A DNA stretch of 35,735 nt from Dehalococcoidia bacterium (GCA_016927965.1 JAFGLP010000001.1:1-35735), one strand, 5' to 3'. Positions 26,684 to 34,200 are shown, numbered from the stretch's first letter. Translations and numbers: made by a program. The notes: generated from the sequence alone by a model not told the origin.

Positions 26684-27670
26684 TTATACCGAGTACTTGA
26701 TCCTGGTTTTTTTAAACTCTTTAACACTGAATAATACTACGAAATCGTTTACTCCACTGTCATTATGTATTTTTTTTATAATATCCAGGCAAGCATTTTT
26801 TGTATTTGCATGGACCATGACGTAAAAGTTATATCTCCAGGATGGGTTGATTGCCCGCTCGTAACAGTGACTAACCTGCCTGATTGGTATCAATCCTGTT
26901 GCAACAGATTCCACTTTATCTTGAGGGACATTCCAGCATGTCATTGCATTGGCTTTATATCCGGCCTTATAGTGGTTTATTGCTGCTCCGTACCGCCTGA
27001 TTACGCCCTTTTTCACCAGCCCATAGCAAATGTCCAGTAAACCATCGATTCCCAGGTTAATCTGCCCGGCGAAACCGTTGAAAGGATTTACGGTTAGCGG
27101 CAGATCTGCCTGCAATATATTTATTACCTTTTTCTCAACGCCGGATAATTTTAAATCCCCAGTCATGCAGTTTACCTTTGAGGCTTGGTCCGTTAACTGG
27201 CTTGCTTCTTCGAGGTCAAAATTGGTCCGCAGTTTATAGACTCTGACAGCAGGCAAGGCCAATGTTGACTCAGCCTCGATACGATCAGACAATTTTTGTA
27301 TTTCAACTTGCATATCGGTTTTCACAGGCAAAGACAGCGTAAACCATATGTTATGCTCATGATCACGTTCATATGCATGACTGATTCCGGAGTGTTCGAA
27401 AAGGCAGCGCTCGGCCACTCCCCTTTTTTCTGCCGGGACTTTCATAGCTATTAAAGTACTCTGATAACCGATTTTCCTGGCATCCAGTACCGGGCTGATC
27501 TGACGTATGATGCCCTTTTCTTTTAAAATCCCTGTTAATTTTATTACCTCTGTTTCTGTAATACCCAGCCTTATGCCGATCTCATAAAAGGGTTCCTTGA
27601 TTAAAGGAAACCCGTTTTGCATCGAGCTTAAAAGCTTAGATTCAATACTATTAATAGTTGGGCCGGTCAT
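26684..27670 (-). CDS. ahbAB: Fused siroheme decarboxylase AhbA-AhbB (NirDL-like)
   Basis: Removes the C12 and C18 acetate carboxyls of siroheme to give 12,18-didecarboxysiroheme. In characterised organisms AhbA and AhbB are usually separate Lrp/AsnC-like proteins of about 150-180 residues that form a heterodimer; here both are in one 328-residue chain. Residues 1 to about 155 look like AhbA: a winged helix at 22-58 (FPLIKEPFYEIGIRLGITE), YQSTLIAMKVP, and SHAYERDHEHNIWFTL with H98, H104 and H106. Residues about 175-328 look like AhbB: RRYGAAINHYKAGYKANAM, VSHCYERAINPSWRYNFYVMVH with H268, and SVKEFKKTR. The start abuts the ahbD stop without a gap. NirDL of haem d1 synthesis has this same fused layout; the neighbours here favour haem. 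Confidence 0.9.
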   Translation of the reverse strand: MTGPTINSIESKLLSSMQNGFPLIKEPFYEIGIRLGITETEVIKLTGILKEKGIIRQISPVLDARKIGYQSTLIAMKVPAEKRGVAERCLFEHSGISHAYERDHEHNIWFTLSLPVKTDMQVEIQKLSDRIEAESTLALPAVRVYKLRTNFDLEEASQLTDQASKVNCMTGDLKLSGVEKKVINILQADLPLTVNPFNGFAGQINLGIDGLLDICYGLVKKGVIRRYGAAINHYKAGYKANAMTCWNVPQDKVESVATGLIPIRQVSHCYERAINPSWRYNFYVMVHANTKNACLDIIKKIHNDSGVNDFVVLFSVKEFKKTRIKYSV

Positions 27671-28783
27671 TTATCTCAATTGCTCCTTTAACTCCGGCTG
27701 ATGTAAACAATAAGGCTCAGACTCCAGGAAATCCCCTGTTGCCTCATAAGCACGGGCACGGCAGCCTCCGCATATCTTCTTGTATTCGCAAGCTCCGCAC
27801 TTACCTTTAATGTTGCTGAGGTCCCTCAATGCTGTAAAAAGGGAAGAATCTGACCAGATTTTACTAAAAGACTGATTCCTGATATTTCCGGCTTCAATAT
27901 CGAGATACCCGCACCCCTGTACTATTCCAGTATGTGAAATAAAACAGAACCCTGTGCCAGCCAGACACCCGCGTGTCACAGAATGCATGTGACCGGCTGC
28001 GTTCGATTCACCAGTCATTGACGGTAATTGCTGTTTGAGTTGTCTTTGCCTTTGTTTAACTACGCGTAAATAGTGGGGAGCGTCGGTGGGCTTAAAAAAG
28101 ATTTTCTCTCCCAATTCAAGCTGTTTGCTGTATATCCAGTTCAGTGTATCCTCATATTCTTGGGCGGACAGCTCCACATCTTCCAATCCTTTACCTCTGC
28201 CTGTAGGGACCAGGAAAAAGGGATGGAAAGCAACTGCTCTCTTATCTAATGCAATCTGTAGAATTTGATTTAGATAGGGCAGGTTCAATTTAGTTAAAGT
28301 ACAGTTTATCTGCAAATCCAGTCCAGCCTGCCTGATAGCGTCAATGCCTGACATAGCAGCGTCATAAGCTCCTTCCTTTCCCCTGAACTTATCCTGCAAT
28401 GCAGCATCTGGAAAATCCAGGCTGATAGCAATCCTTGATATCGGAATACTCTTAAGTCTGCTGGCTGTTTCCGCTGTGATCAATGTACCGTTTGTTCCCA
28501 TCACCACTTTCAGGCCTTTTGATGATGCATAAGCGGCAATATCGAAAAAATCCGGTCTTGCAAGCGGCTCTCCTCCAGTGAGAATGAGTATCGGTTTTCC
28601 AACTTCCAGGATACTGTCAATCAAACCGTAACAATCACTGGTAGACAGCTCATCCGGATTATGGGTATCTTCTGCGGCAGCACGGCAGTGGACACAATGT
28701 AAATTGCAGGAACGTGTAATCTCCCAGGCCACCAGGTTTAACCGGGGCTTAATAAGAGCCTGCTTAGTATTAGAAGTTGCCAT
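27671..28783 (-). CDS. ahbD: Radical SAM haem synthase AhbD (Fe-coproporphyrin III decarboxylase)
   Basis: Oxidatively decarboxylates two propionates of Fe-coproporphyrin III to vinyl groups, giving protohaem without oxygen. The 370-residue protein has the radical-SAM cluster C26, C30, C33 in EITRSCNLHCVHCRA, the SAM-binding LILTGGEPLARPDFF near 72-86, and a C-terminal cysteine-rich region CGACEYKKICGGCRARAYEATGD for a second iron-sulfur cluster. The N-terminal LNLVAWEITRSCNL and the CGGCRARA signature separate AhbD from AhbC/NirJ. It starts one base after the ahbC stop. The reaction needs strictly low-potential electrons, which fits an anaerobe. Confidence 0.92.
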   Translation of the reverse strand: MATSNTKQALIKPRLNLVAWEITRSCNLHCVHCRAAAEDTHNPDELSTSDCYGLIDSILEVGKPILILTGGEPLARPDFFDIAAYASSKGLKVVMGTNGTLITAETASRLKSIPISRIAISLDFPDAALQDKFRGKEGAYDAAMSGIDAIRQAGLDLQINCTLTKLNLPYLNQILQIALDKRAVAFHPFFLVPTGRGKGLEDVELSAQEYEDTLNWIYSKQLELGEKIFFKPTDAPHYLRVVKQRQRQLKQQLPSMTGESNAAGHMHSVTRGCLAGTGFCFISHTGIVQGCGYLDIEAGNIRNQSFSKIWSDSSLFTALRDLSNIKGKCGACEYKKICGGCRARAYEATGDFLESEPYCLHQPELKEQLR

Positions 28784-28784
28784 C

Positions 28785-29960
28785 TTAGCGTCCTATCTCC
28801 TCGTCTGTAAGATAGCATGCAGGGTCTTCCTTCCATATATCACCGTATGCTGCCTCAGCACGTACCCGCAGGTTGCCATTACATATGTTTATATACTTAC
28901 ATTGACTGCAACGTCCTTTTAGCCATTCCTTACGGTTTCTCAATTTATTCATGAGTGGTTCAGAGGTATCCGTCCATATCTCCCTGAATTTTCTATTAAC
29001 TGCATTTCCCAGTGAATAATGCTGCCAGAATTGGTCAGGGTGGACGTTTCCCAACTCGTCAATTGCACCTATCCTGGTTCCCGAGTTGTTGCCGCCGTTC
29101 AGTTTCAGCAACTCCAGGACCTTAGCTGCTCTTGACGGATCCTGTTTAAGCATTTGTAAATAAACATACACGCCATCGGCGTGATTGCCTACTGTAAGTA
29201 TTTCTTTGGATAGCCCGCGTTTATGCATGTCGAGGGTATGCTTACAGATAGTATCTACCACCCGGCGCGTTTGTGTGTGAGTTACATCAAATGCCTGAAG
29301 ACCTTTCCCGCGTCCTGAATAAGCAAGATGGTAAAAACATACACGGTTGATCCCTTCGTTTTCAACAAGGTTGAATATGGCCGGGATTTCTCCATAATTA
29401 TAGTTGGTGATTGTCAACCGCAGAGAGACCCTTATGCCAAGGGCGATGCAACTCCTGATTCCCTGAAGGGCTTCACTAAAAGCCTGGTCTTTGCCGCGGA
29501 ACCTGTCATTAATCTCACCAATACCATCCACGCTGATTCCTACCTCGGCAAATCCAATGTCCTGAATTACTTTAGCTGTCTCAGAAGAAATAAGCGTACC
29601 GTTAGTAGAGAGCGCTACTCTCATATTTTGTTTTGCTGCGAATCCCGCCAGTTCAAAAAGGTCTTCCCTTAAAAGTGGCTCACCACCGGAGAACAGAATA
29701 ACAGGTACACCAAACTCAGCCAGGTCCGCTATCATTCTCTTGCCGTGGCTGGTATCCATTTCGTCAATTGTTCCCGGATTGACAGCATTTGCATAGCAAT
29801 GAATGCAGGCTAGATTACATTGCCTGGTACAATTCCACACTATAACAGGCCTCGGTATCTGTGGATCATCTTTACGGTTACTCTCAGCAGCAGGCGTGCG
29901 ATAACGCAGGTAATCACCCGGGCTTACGGTACCACACAGAAGACGCGAGATCGATATCAT
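28785..29960 (-). CDS. ahbC: Radical SAM 12,18-didecarboxysiroheme deacetylase AhbC (NirJ-like)
   Basis: Removes the two acetate side chains of didecarboxysiroheme to yield Fe-coproporphyrin III. The 391 residues begin with the AhbC-type MISISRLLCGTVSPGDYLRY. The radical-SAM motif is C48, C52, C55 in WNCTRQCNLACIHCYA; VILFSGGEPLLREDLF binds SAM. The C-terminus has the second-cluster motif RCSQCKYINICNGNLRVRAEAAYGD followed by DPACYLTDEE. NirJ of haem d1 synthesis is closely related, but no other haem d1 gene (nirE, nirF, nirN, nirS) is near and AhbD is the next gene. Its ATG overlaps the regulator stop (ATGA). Confidence 0.92.
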   Translation of the reverse strand: MISISRLLCGTVSPGDYLRYRTPAAESNRKDDPQIPRPVIVWNCTRQCNLACIHCYANAVNPGTIDEMDTSHGKRMIADLAEFGVPVILFSGGEPLLREDLFELAGFAAKQNMRVALSTNGTLISSETAKVIQDIGFAEVGISVDGIGEINDRFRGKDQAFSEALQGIRSCIALGIRVSLRLTITNYNYGEIPAIFNLVENEGINRVCFYHLAYSGRGKGLQAFDVTHTQTRRVVDTICKHTLDMHKRGLSKEILTVGNHADGVYVYLQMLKQDPSRAAKVLELLKLNGGNNSGTRIGAIDELGNVHPDQFWQHYSLGNAVNRKFREIWTDTSEPLMNKLRNRKEWLKGRCSQCKYINICNGNLRVRAEAAYGDIWKEDPACYLTDEEIGR

Positions 29961-30622
29961 TTATCTTCTCCTTCTGTGCTCTTCCCGCAATATTGCTGAT
30001 GGGCACTAATCATATTTATCAGCGTCTCATCTATAAAACGGTTAGCCATAGGGATTGCTTCCATCAGGTTGCCCCGGATAAGCTGCTTTTTAGCTATCAA
30101 GTGGGTGACTGCAATCATAAAAGGATCTCGATGTGACAGAAAGGCCTTGACAGAATCTGTCAGAGGTAAACCCAGATCAGCCAGCACTTCGCCAAAACCT
30201 AAGCCGATTTCCCGTGCCGCCGCTATTGTGGAGTCACGCGTAGAAGGTTCACATATATACTTAATCAAAAGGTCCAGCAAACCCCGTCCCAGGTCTGCCA
30301 GCTGCCGCTGATGCTCATAATCAGGCTGGCGGCAGCTGGGATTGCTCTCAAGAAACCGTCTGGCGATTTCTCTATGTATATGAGAAGTATCTTCTATCTC
30401 AACTGCAAGGTCTTTAACGCCCAGCTTTTTACGGCTGGACCTGGTAAACTTCCTCAACTCAGATGTCGAATATCGGCGGTGCCCGCCGGGTGTTATGAAT
30501 GCTTTTAACTTACCTTCATCCGTCCACTGCCGCAAGGTCGCCTCATTGACTCCCAGCATGTGACTGGCTTCGCTGATAGTGACTATTTCTTCGGTTTCAG
30601 AATTGGGGTGATATCCTTTCAT
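29957..30622 (-). CDS. MerR-type HTH regulator with a helical effector domain, first gene of the haem operon
   Basis: A 221-residue DNA-binding protein. Residues about 14-56 are an excisionase/MerR-type winged helix (VTISEASHMLGVNEATLRQW, then TPGGHRRYSTSELRKF). Residues about 75-215 are all helical (IHREIARRFLES, IKYICEPSTRDSTIAAAREIGLGFGEVLADLGL, VKAFLSHRDPFMIAVTHLIAK, NRFIDETLINMI), resembling sensory helical domains found in stress regulators; I cannot name the family. It contains several His and Cys residues that could contact haem, but no known haem motif. It is the first gene of the run and overlaps ahbC by 4 bases, so it probably controls its own operon through the inverted repeats just upstream. 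Ligand and sign of control are unknown. Confidence 0.75.
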   Translation of the reverse strand: MKGYHPNSETEEIVTISEASHMLGVNEATLRQWTDEGKLKAFITPGGHRRYSTSELRKFTRSSRKKLGVKDLAVEIEDTSHIHREIARRFLESNPSCRQPDYEHQRQLADLGRGLLDLLIKYICEPSTRDSTIAAAREIGLGFGEVLADLGLPLTDSVKAFLSHRDPFMIAVTHLIAKKQLIRGNLMEAIPMANRFIDETLINMISAHQQYCGKSTEGEDK

Positions 30623-30654
30623 GTGCAGATTCCAGTTGGGCTAAATCTGCTAAA

Positions 30655-30699
30655 ATTGTATAGAATTATATAGAAATATACAATATTCTGTAGAATATT
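30655..30699 (-). promoter_or_regulatory. Promoter and nested inverted-repeat operators of the haem operon
   Basis: On the minus strand, TCTACA (30689-30694) and TATAAT (30665-30670) form a promoter with an 18-base spacer, about 40 bases before the regulator ATG. Two inverted repeats overlie it. ATTGTATA at 30655-30662 pairs with TATACAAT at 30677-30684, bracketing the -10 box. AATATTC at 30682-30688 pairs with GATTCT-type complement GAATATT at 30693-30699 around TGTA, covering the -35 box. TATAGAA-like units also recur at 10-base steps. This is where an autoregulating HTH protein would be expected to bind. Confidence 0.6.
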
Positions 30700-30740
30700 A
30701 AGTAGTGGGGCAGTTTGAAGGTAAAACCTGATCTGTATAA

Positions 30741-30890
30741 TTATCGGCGTTCATTAGATTCGGTTGCCGATTCGCACTTCTTATCACGTTTCAATTCTTT
30801 AAGATTCGAAAAAATCAACCACATCACAAGACCAAGCACAGCAGCCACAAAAACACCACAAAACACGGCAAATATCAATGGCAGGCTCAT
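30741..30890 (-). CDS. 49-residue single-span membrane microprotein
   Basis: A short gene with a strong ribosome site (AAGGAG, 7 bases before the ATG at 30888-30890) and its own possible promoter upstream. The product begins MSLPLIFAVFCGVFVAAVLG. Residues about 3-28 form one hydrophobic span, followed by a charged cytoplasmic-type tail (NLKELKRDKKCESATESNERR). It is on the same strand as the haem operon and ends 42 bases before the operator region. It might be a small membrane subunit, for example resembling CcmD-like or cytochrome-associated peptides, but I see no family match and the function is unknown. The rest of the 30623-31050 gap holds only promoter-like sequence. Confidence 0.6.
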   Translation of the reverse strand: MSLPLIFAVFCGVFVAAVLGLVMWLIFSNLKELKRDKKCESATESNERR

Positions 30891-30952
30891 TGTAAAGCTC
30901 CTTAGCAGGGCTGGAGGTGATGTGAAAAGACCCTCTATTATTAAATCAACCT

Positions 30953-30982
30953 ACTATAACGCGAAATCTAAATATGCGGCAA
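30953..30982 (-). promoter_or_regulatory. Candidate promoter of the microprotein
   Basis: On the minus strand TTGCCG (30977-30982) and TATAGT (30953-30958) are separated by 18 bases, some 60 bases before the microprotein ATG. The match is moderate. Confidence 0.4.
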
Positions 30983-31050
30983 CGTGTAAAATACTTAATT
31001 TGGCTGTAACTTCCAGCGGTCAGGGGGAAGCATACTATCAGCTAAACCCT

Positions 31051-31836
31051 TTATTGCGATTTGTTCAGTGTATTTAAGATAATTTTGCGGGTAAAGGGGA
31101 CTATGCGCCAGTTGCAATGTACCTCATCAGCAAGGTAGTACTTCTTAATGAAGCCGTTTTCATCTGATGCAATGGATTGTATATCAACATAAGGGACTTC
31201 TATTGATTGGCAGAACTCTCGTAACTTGATATTGAATTGTCTTGATATCTCGCTTCTTTCCCTGGGTTTGCCGGAAAAGGGCAAGGCTGTAATAAACTCT
31301 TTGCTAGCCGCTGGCGGTATACCATGTACACATACTGCAAAACCTTCGTCCTTTATCCTACTGATAGCCTGGCCGTACCTCTCAACAGTAGCGTCGATAA
31401 GCCTGTCAAGAGGGACGGTTTTTCCACTCTTACCGTATTGCAGGTAAATATGTACACGTGCATCAATCTCCCCAAAAACCAGAAATACAATATCTCTTTT
31501 CCTGTCTATTCTGGAAAGAAAAAGGTTAAGATACTCCTTTGAACGCGTGAAGCTTCCATCCTTTACAAGGTTATAAGCGGTTGCCTGAGAGATGTGATGC
31601 ACATGGAAAGGCCACTGAAAAATAAAGGGCTTGACATGACTGTCTCCTATGGTATGTATGATACAGGAGTTGGTAATGTCCGATTTGGCCCGTAGAAATG
31701 CATTGAAAACAGCCAGAGGAGGATACTTAAACACCATGTCCCAGAATGGGAAGAACACGGAACCGTGCCTTTGCAGCCATGCAATACGGTTTAATTTAAA
31801 ATTTTTCAGAATTCTATCGGCGGAATCTCTTATCAT
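31051..31836 (-). CDS. SGNH/GDSL-hydrolase-like protein
   Basis: A 261-residue protein with the block pattern of SGNH hydrolases: block I is HTIGDSHVKPF with nucleophile S66, a middle block is VFLVFGEIDARVH, and block V is DEVHCN with D237 and H240. A central segment carries VCVHGIPPA. Such proteins act as esterases or acetyl transferases on carbohydrates, and this HTIGDSH type often sits near glycan or glycosyltransferase genes, though none is adjacent here. No signal peptide is evident. It lies between the microprotein and the disulfide reductase on the same strand, with a gap of 70 bases on the reductase side. The substrate is unknown. Confidence 0.65.
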   Translation of the reverse strand: MIRDSADRILKNFKLNRIAWLQRHGSVFFPFWDMVFKYPPLAVFNAFLRAKSDITNSCIIHTIGDSHVKPFIFQWPFHVHHISQATAYNLVKDGSFTRSKEYLNLFLSRIDRKRDIVFLVFGEIDARVHIYLQYGKSGKTVPLDRLIDATVERYGQAISRIKDEGFAVCVHGIPPAASKEFITALPFSGKPRERSEISRQFNIKLREFCQSIEVPYVDIQSIASDENGFIKKYYLADEVHCNWRIVPFTRKIILNTLNKSQ

Positions 31837-31906
31837 GTTGGGTATACCGACAGGCCGTTGATTTCATTGTTCTACAGGGTTAATCAAAGGCCGATCTATC
31901 CGGAAA

Positions 31907-32419
31907 TTAAAGGAATCGCTCGAACCTGTCTTTCTTGGCCTTGCATATCGGGCAGACTTCCGGCGGTCCGTCCCGTGCACACAGATAACCGCAGACTTTG
32001 CATCTCCAGATAGGGTAAGATAGGTCTTCAGTCAAAGCTGCGGCGCCTGCTTTTGCTGAAGTTTTTCCTTCTTTCTGAGAACGCCTCCTATCCGGGATAG
32101 AATGCAGCTCCATTGTACCATCAATTACTTTCTGTGAAACATAGAGAGCACAGTAACATGCGCCCTGCTCATCTATATCCTGGTCCCTGTAGTCGCAGGG
32201 ACAGATGATATCGAGGTCATCGTCTTTAGTACCGGAGGCCAGCCTGCATGGGCACGACTGATATCCATACCTGCGCTCGTTGACCAGCAGCCCGTTGATC
32301 AGGCCTTTGGTGAATTCAGTGTCCGGATTCAAGTGATACCCGCCGCTTTCAGCCTCTCTTTTATATATTAAATACGCCCGGTCAACTGCTTCGGGAGTTA
32401 TGTCAGTATCGGCCATCAT
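31907..32419 (-). CDS. Ferredoxin:thioredoxin reductase catalytic subunit-like protein fused to a rubredoxin-like domain
   Basis: A 170-residue disulfide reductase. Residues 1 to about 110 match the catalytic chain of ferredoxin:thioredoxin reductase, with the [4Fe-4S]/disulfide cysteines as C56-P-C58, 14 residues, C73-P-C75, 12 residues, C88-Y-C90. Plant enzymes have 16 and 8 residue spacings and CHC. Residues about 136-170 are a rubredoxin/rubrerythrin-like knuckle: CKVCGY at 140-145 and CPICK at 156-160. A ferredoxin:disulfide reductase of this architecture has been described from Methanosarcina, as I recall. The chosen ATG overlaps the stop of the glutaredoxin-like gene (ATGA), so the pair is translationally coupled. 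It probably uses ferredoxin electrons to reduce a partner, perhaps that glutaredoxin. Confidence 0.85.
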   Translation of the reverse strand: MMADTDITPEAVDRAYLIYKREAESGGYHLNPDTEFTKGLINGLLVNERRYGYQSCPCRLASGTKDDDLDIICPCDYRDQDIDEQGACYCALYVSQKVIDGTMELHSIPDRRRSQKEGKTSAKAGAAALTEDLSYPIWRCKVCGYLCARDGPPEVCPICKAKKDRFERFL

Positions 32420-32697
32420 TCTTTGAGCGCCTCTTTTATCTCCTTTTCTTTGAAGCCCACGATGCATTTGTCCTCATTGATGACAAGGGTGGGAAATGAG
32501 CAATCAGGATTCCATTTGGTTATAGTCGCCACAGCGTCGTCCTTGTCCTGCCCTGTGAGCAAGTCGACAAACACGTAGTCATATGCAACCCCCACATCCG
32601 TTAACAGCTGTTTGGTTTTTCTGCACCATATACACGTGCTCAACGCATATAACATCAGCTTGCCAGCGTCTCTTCCCTCTACATGCTCAATCTTCAT
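32416..32697 (-). CDS. Glutaredoxin-like protein with a CxxC active site
   Basis: A 93-residue thioredoxin-fold protein. The active site C22-I-W-C25 lies after the first strand ([19 protein letters not shown]), and the cis-proline is in SFPTLVIN near residue 69. The C-terminal [12 protein letters not shown] helix completes the fold. CIWC is not the classical CPYC of glutaredoxins, so reduction by glutathione is not assured. AGGAGCG precedes the ATG by 8 bases. The downstream reductase overlaps it by 4 bases, so it is the likely electron acceptor of that enzyme, in place of thioredoxin. Confidence 0.85.
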   Translation of the reverse strand: MKIEHVEGRDAGKLMLYALSTCIWCRKTKQLLTDVGVAYDYVFVDLLTGQDKDDAVATITKWNPDCSFPTLVINEDKCIVGFKEKEIKEALKE

Positions 32698-32798
32698 ATT
32701 AACCGCTCCTGAAAAATTCCTCCGGGACCTATTTGCTGATAGGTTGATGATGCATAGTGAATAATATCGTAATGGACGTGTAAGAGCAAATGGACTTT

Positions 32799-32827
32799 TT
32801 GACAGTCGGCATTATGCTCTGTAATAT
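32799..32827 (+). promoter_or_regulatory. Near-consensus sigma70 promoter of the isochorismatase-type gene
   Basis: TTGACA at 32799-32804, a 17-base spacer and TAATAT at 32822-32827. Transcription would begin near 32834, about 30 bases before the ATG at 32865. This shows that the longer frame from 32790 is not the real start. Confidence 0.72.
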
Positions 32828-32864
32828 CATCATCAACTTACTCAATCGGGAGGGCAAGCCATTA

Positions 32865-33449
32865 ATGGACAGGTATAAAATAACGGCTCAAAATTCAGTA
32901 TTCGTATTAATAGACCTGCAGACCAACCTCGCATCAGCTATGAAAAAAGAAGTGCTGGAAAATACCGAGAGAAACACAGCGGCGATGATAGAAGCATGTC
33001 AAAAATTAGATGTTCCGGTACTGGCCACTGAACAGTATAGAAAGGGATTGGGATTAACTCTGGAACGCATCAGACACAAGTTGGGAGACTGTTATAAGCC
33101 GTTTGAAAAAATAGAGTTCAGTTGCTATGCGAATAAAGAGTTCCTTGATTCCTTTATTAAACTCAACAGGAAATATGTCATGATCGCCGGCATCGAATCA
33201 CATGTTTGTGTTCTTCAGACTGCCCTGGATTTTCTTAATAATGGATATTTTGTCCATATTATCAGCGATGCGGTATGCTCCCGCTATAAAAGTGATTGGA
33301 GAAATGCCATGAACTACCTGAGCAATGCCGGAGCTGTTATTTCAACTACCGAGATAGTTGTATTCCAGTTGCTACAAACAGCGGGCACTCTCGATTTCAA
33401 AGCTGTCTCACCATTATTTAAAAATAAAGAAAGCTACTGGTCATCGTAA
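32865..33449 (+). CDS. Isochorismatase-family cysteine hydrolase
   Basis: A 194-residue alpha/beta hydrolase of the isochorismatase/nicotinamidase superfamily. The triad is visible: D17 in VFVLIDLQTN, K82 in PFEKIEFSCY and C115 in AGIESHVCVLQTA. These enzymes hydrolyse amides or vinyl ethers; this YcaC-like branch is mostly of unknown substrate. The start at 32865 is set by the promoter at 32799-32827 and by GGGAGG upstream; an in-frame ATG at 32790 would precede the promoter. A membrane protein gene follows after 13 bases, so the two are probably cotranscribed. Confidence 0.83.
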   Translation: MDRYKITAQNSVFVLIDLQTNLASAMKKEVLENTERNTAAMIEACQKLDVPVLATEQYRKGLGLTLERIRHKLGDCYKPFEKIEFSCYANKEFLDSFIKLNRKYVMIAGIESHVCVLQTALDFLNNGYFVHIISDAVCSRYKSDWRNAMNYLSNAGAVISTTEIVVFQLLQTAGTLDFKAVSPLFKNKESYWSS

Positions 33450-33462
33450 TAGGGGAATTACT

Positions 33463-34200
33463 ATGAAAAAATACCGTGATTTAATATTAATTGGGGCCAT
33501 TCTGGTCAGCATCTCCATCATTATATATTTAGCTCACTACGTAATTTTCCACGATGTACATCATATTTTTATATTTTTATTGGGAGATATCGCCTTTTTA
33601 CCGCTTGAGGTCCTGCTGGTAGGCATCGTTGTTGAAAGAATAATGGCCCGCAGGGAAGCTGAGAAAAAAATCCAGAAGCTGAGTATGGTTATTGGCGCCT
33701 TCTATTCGGAAGTGGGCCGTTATCTAGCATCCATGCTGATGAATGCAACTGATGAAAAGGAGTCAATCATATCAAACCTTAACGTAAAGGCAGGCTGGAA
33801 TAAAGCTGATTTTAAAAAAGCTCACACCTTTGCCGCCAAAGAAATTACTAATAGCTTCAATAAAATTGACCTGGATGAATTGAAGTCTTTCCTTTTAAGC
33901 AAAAGGGAGTTTATGCTATTACTCATAGAAAACCCAAACCTGCTCGAGCATGAACGTTTTACCGATTTGCTGCTCTCTGCATTTCATTTAATGGAGGAAC
34001 TGGAAACGCGTCCTTCTCTATCGGAGCTTCCCCAAAATGACGTCGCTCATATAACTGCTGATATTCGGAGAGTTTTCCAATACCTTTGTGTAGAATGGCT
34101 GGATTATATCGAGCATTTAAAAGCAGCTTATCCTTTCCTGTATTCCCATTACCTCAGAATACACCCCTTCCAGCCGCGTCCGTCAGCTATTGTTGAATGA
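33463..34200 (+). CDS. Conserved-looking membrane protein of unknown function
   Basis: A 245-residue protein. The N-terminus has two hydrophobic spans at about 7-27 and 40-62 with a His-rich loop between them (YVIFHDVHHIFIF). Residues about 65-85 are charged and helical (VERIMARREAEKKIQKLSMV), like a short coiled coil. The rest is soluble and helical (VIGAFYSEVGRYLASMLM, LLSAFHLMEELE, YLCVEWLDYIEHLK). I recall similar hypothetical proteins in anaerobes but no function. AGGGGA precedes the ATG by about 8 bases; a longer frame beginning inside the previous gene is unlikely. It follows the isochorismatase-type gene and may form a transcript with it. Confidence 0.68.
   Translation: MKKYRDLILIGAILVSISIIIYLAHYVIFHDVHHIFIFLLGDIAFLPLEVLLVGIVVERIMARREAEKKIQKLSMVIGAFYSEVGRYLASMLMNATDEKESIISNLNVKAGWNKADFKKAHTFAAKEITNSFNKIDLDELKSFLLSKREFMLLLIENPNLLEHERFTDLLLSAFHLMEELETRPSLSELPQNDVAHITADIRRVFQYLCVEWLDYIEHLKAAYPFLYSHYLRIHPFQPRPSAIVE

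Noticed and set aside
28785..29960. Assignment of the first radical SAM gene as NirJ (haem d1 pathway)
   Set aside because: No nirE, nirF, nirN or nirS is present and ahbD is immediately downstream, so AhbC is the better call.
30715..31077. Plus-strand open frame of about 120 codons
   Set aside because: It is antisense to the microprotein and its promoter, has a composition unlike neighbouring proteins and no ribosome site.
32790..32864. N-terminal extension of the isochorismatase-type gene
   Set aside because: A near-consensus promoter (TTGACA-17-TAATAT) lies inside it, so the extension would be upstream of the transcript start.
33358..33462. N-terminal extension of the membrane protein into the preceding gene
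   Set aside because: It would overlap the hydrolase gene by some 90 bases; the ATG at 33463 has a ribosome site and begins a good membrane span.
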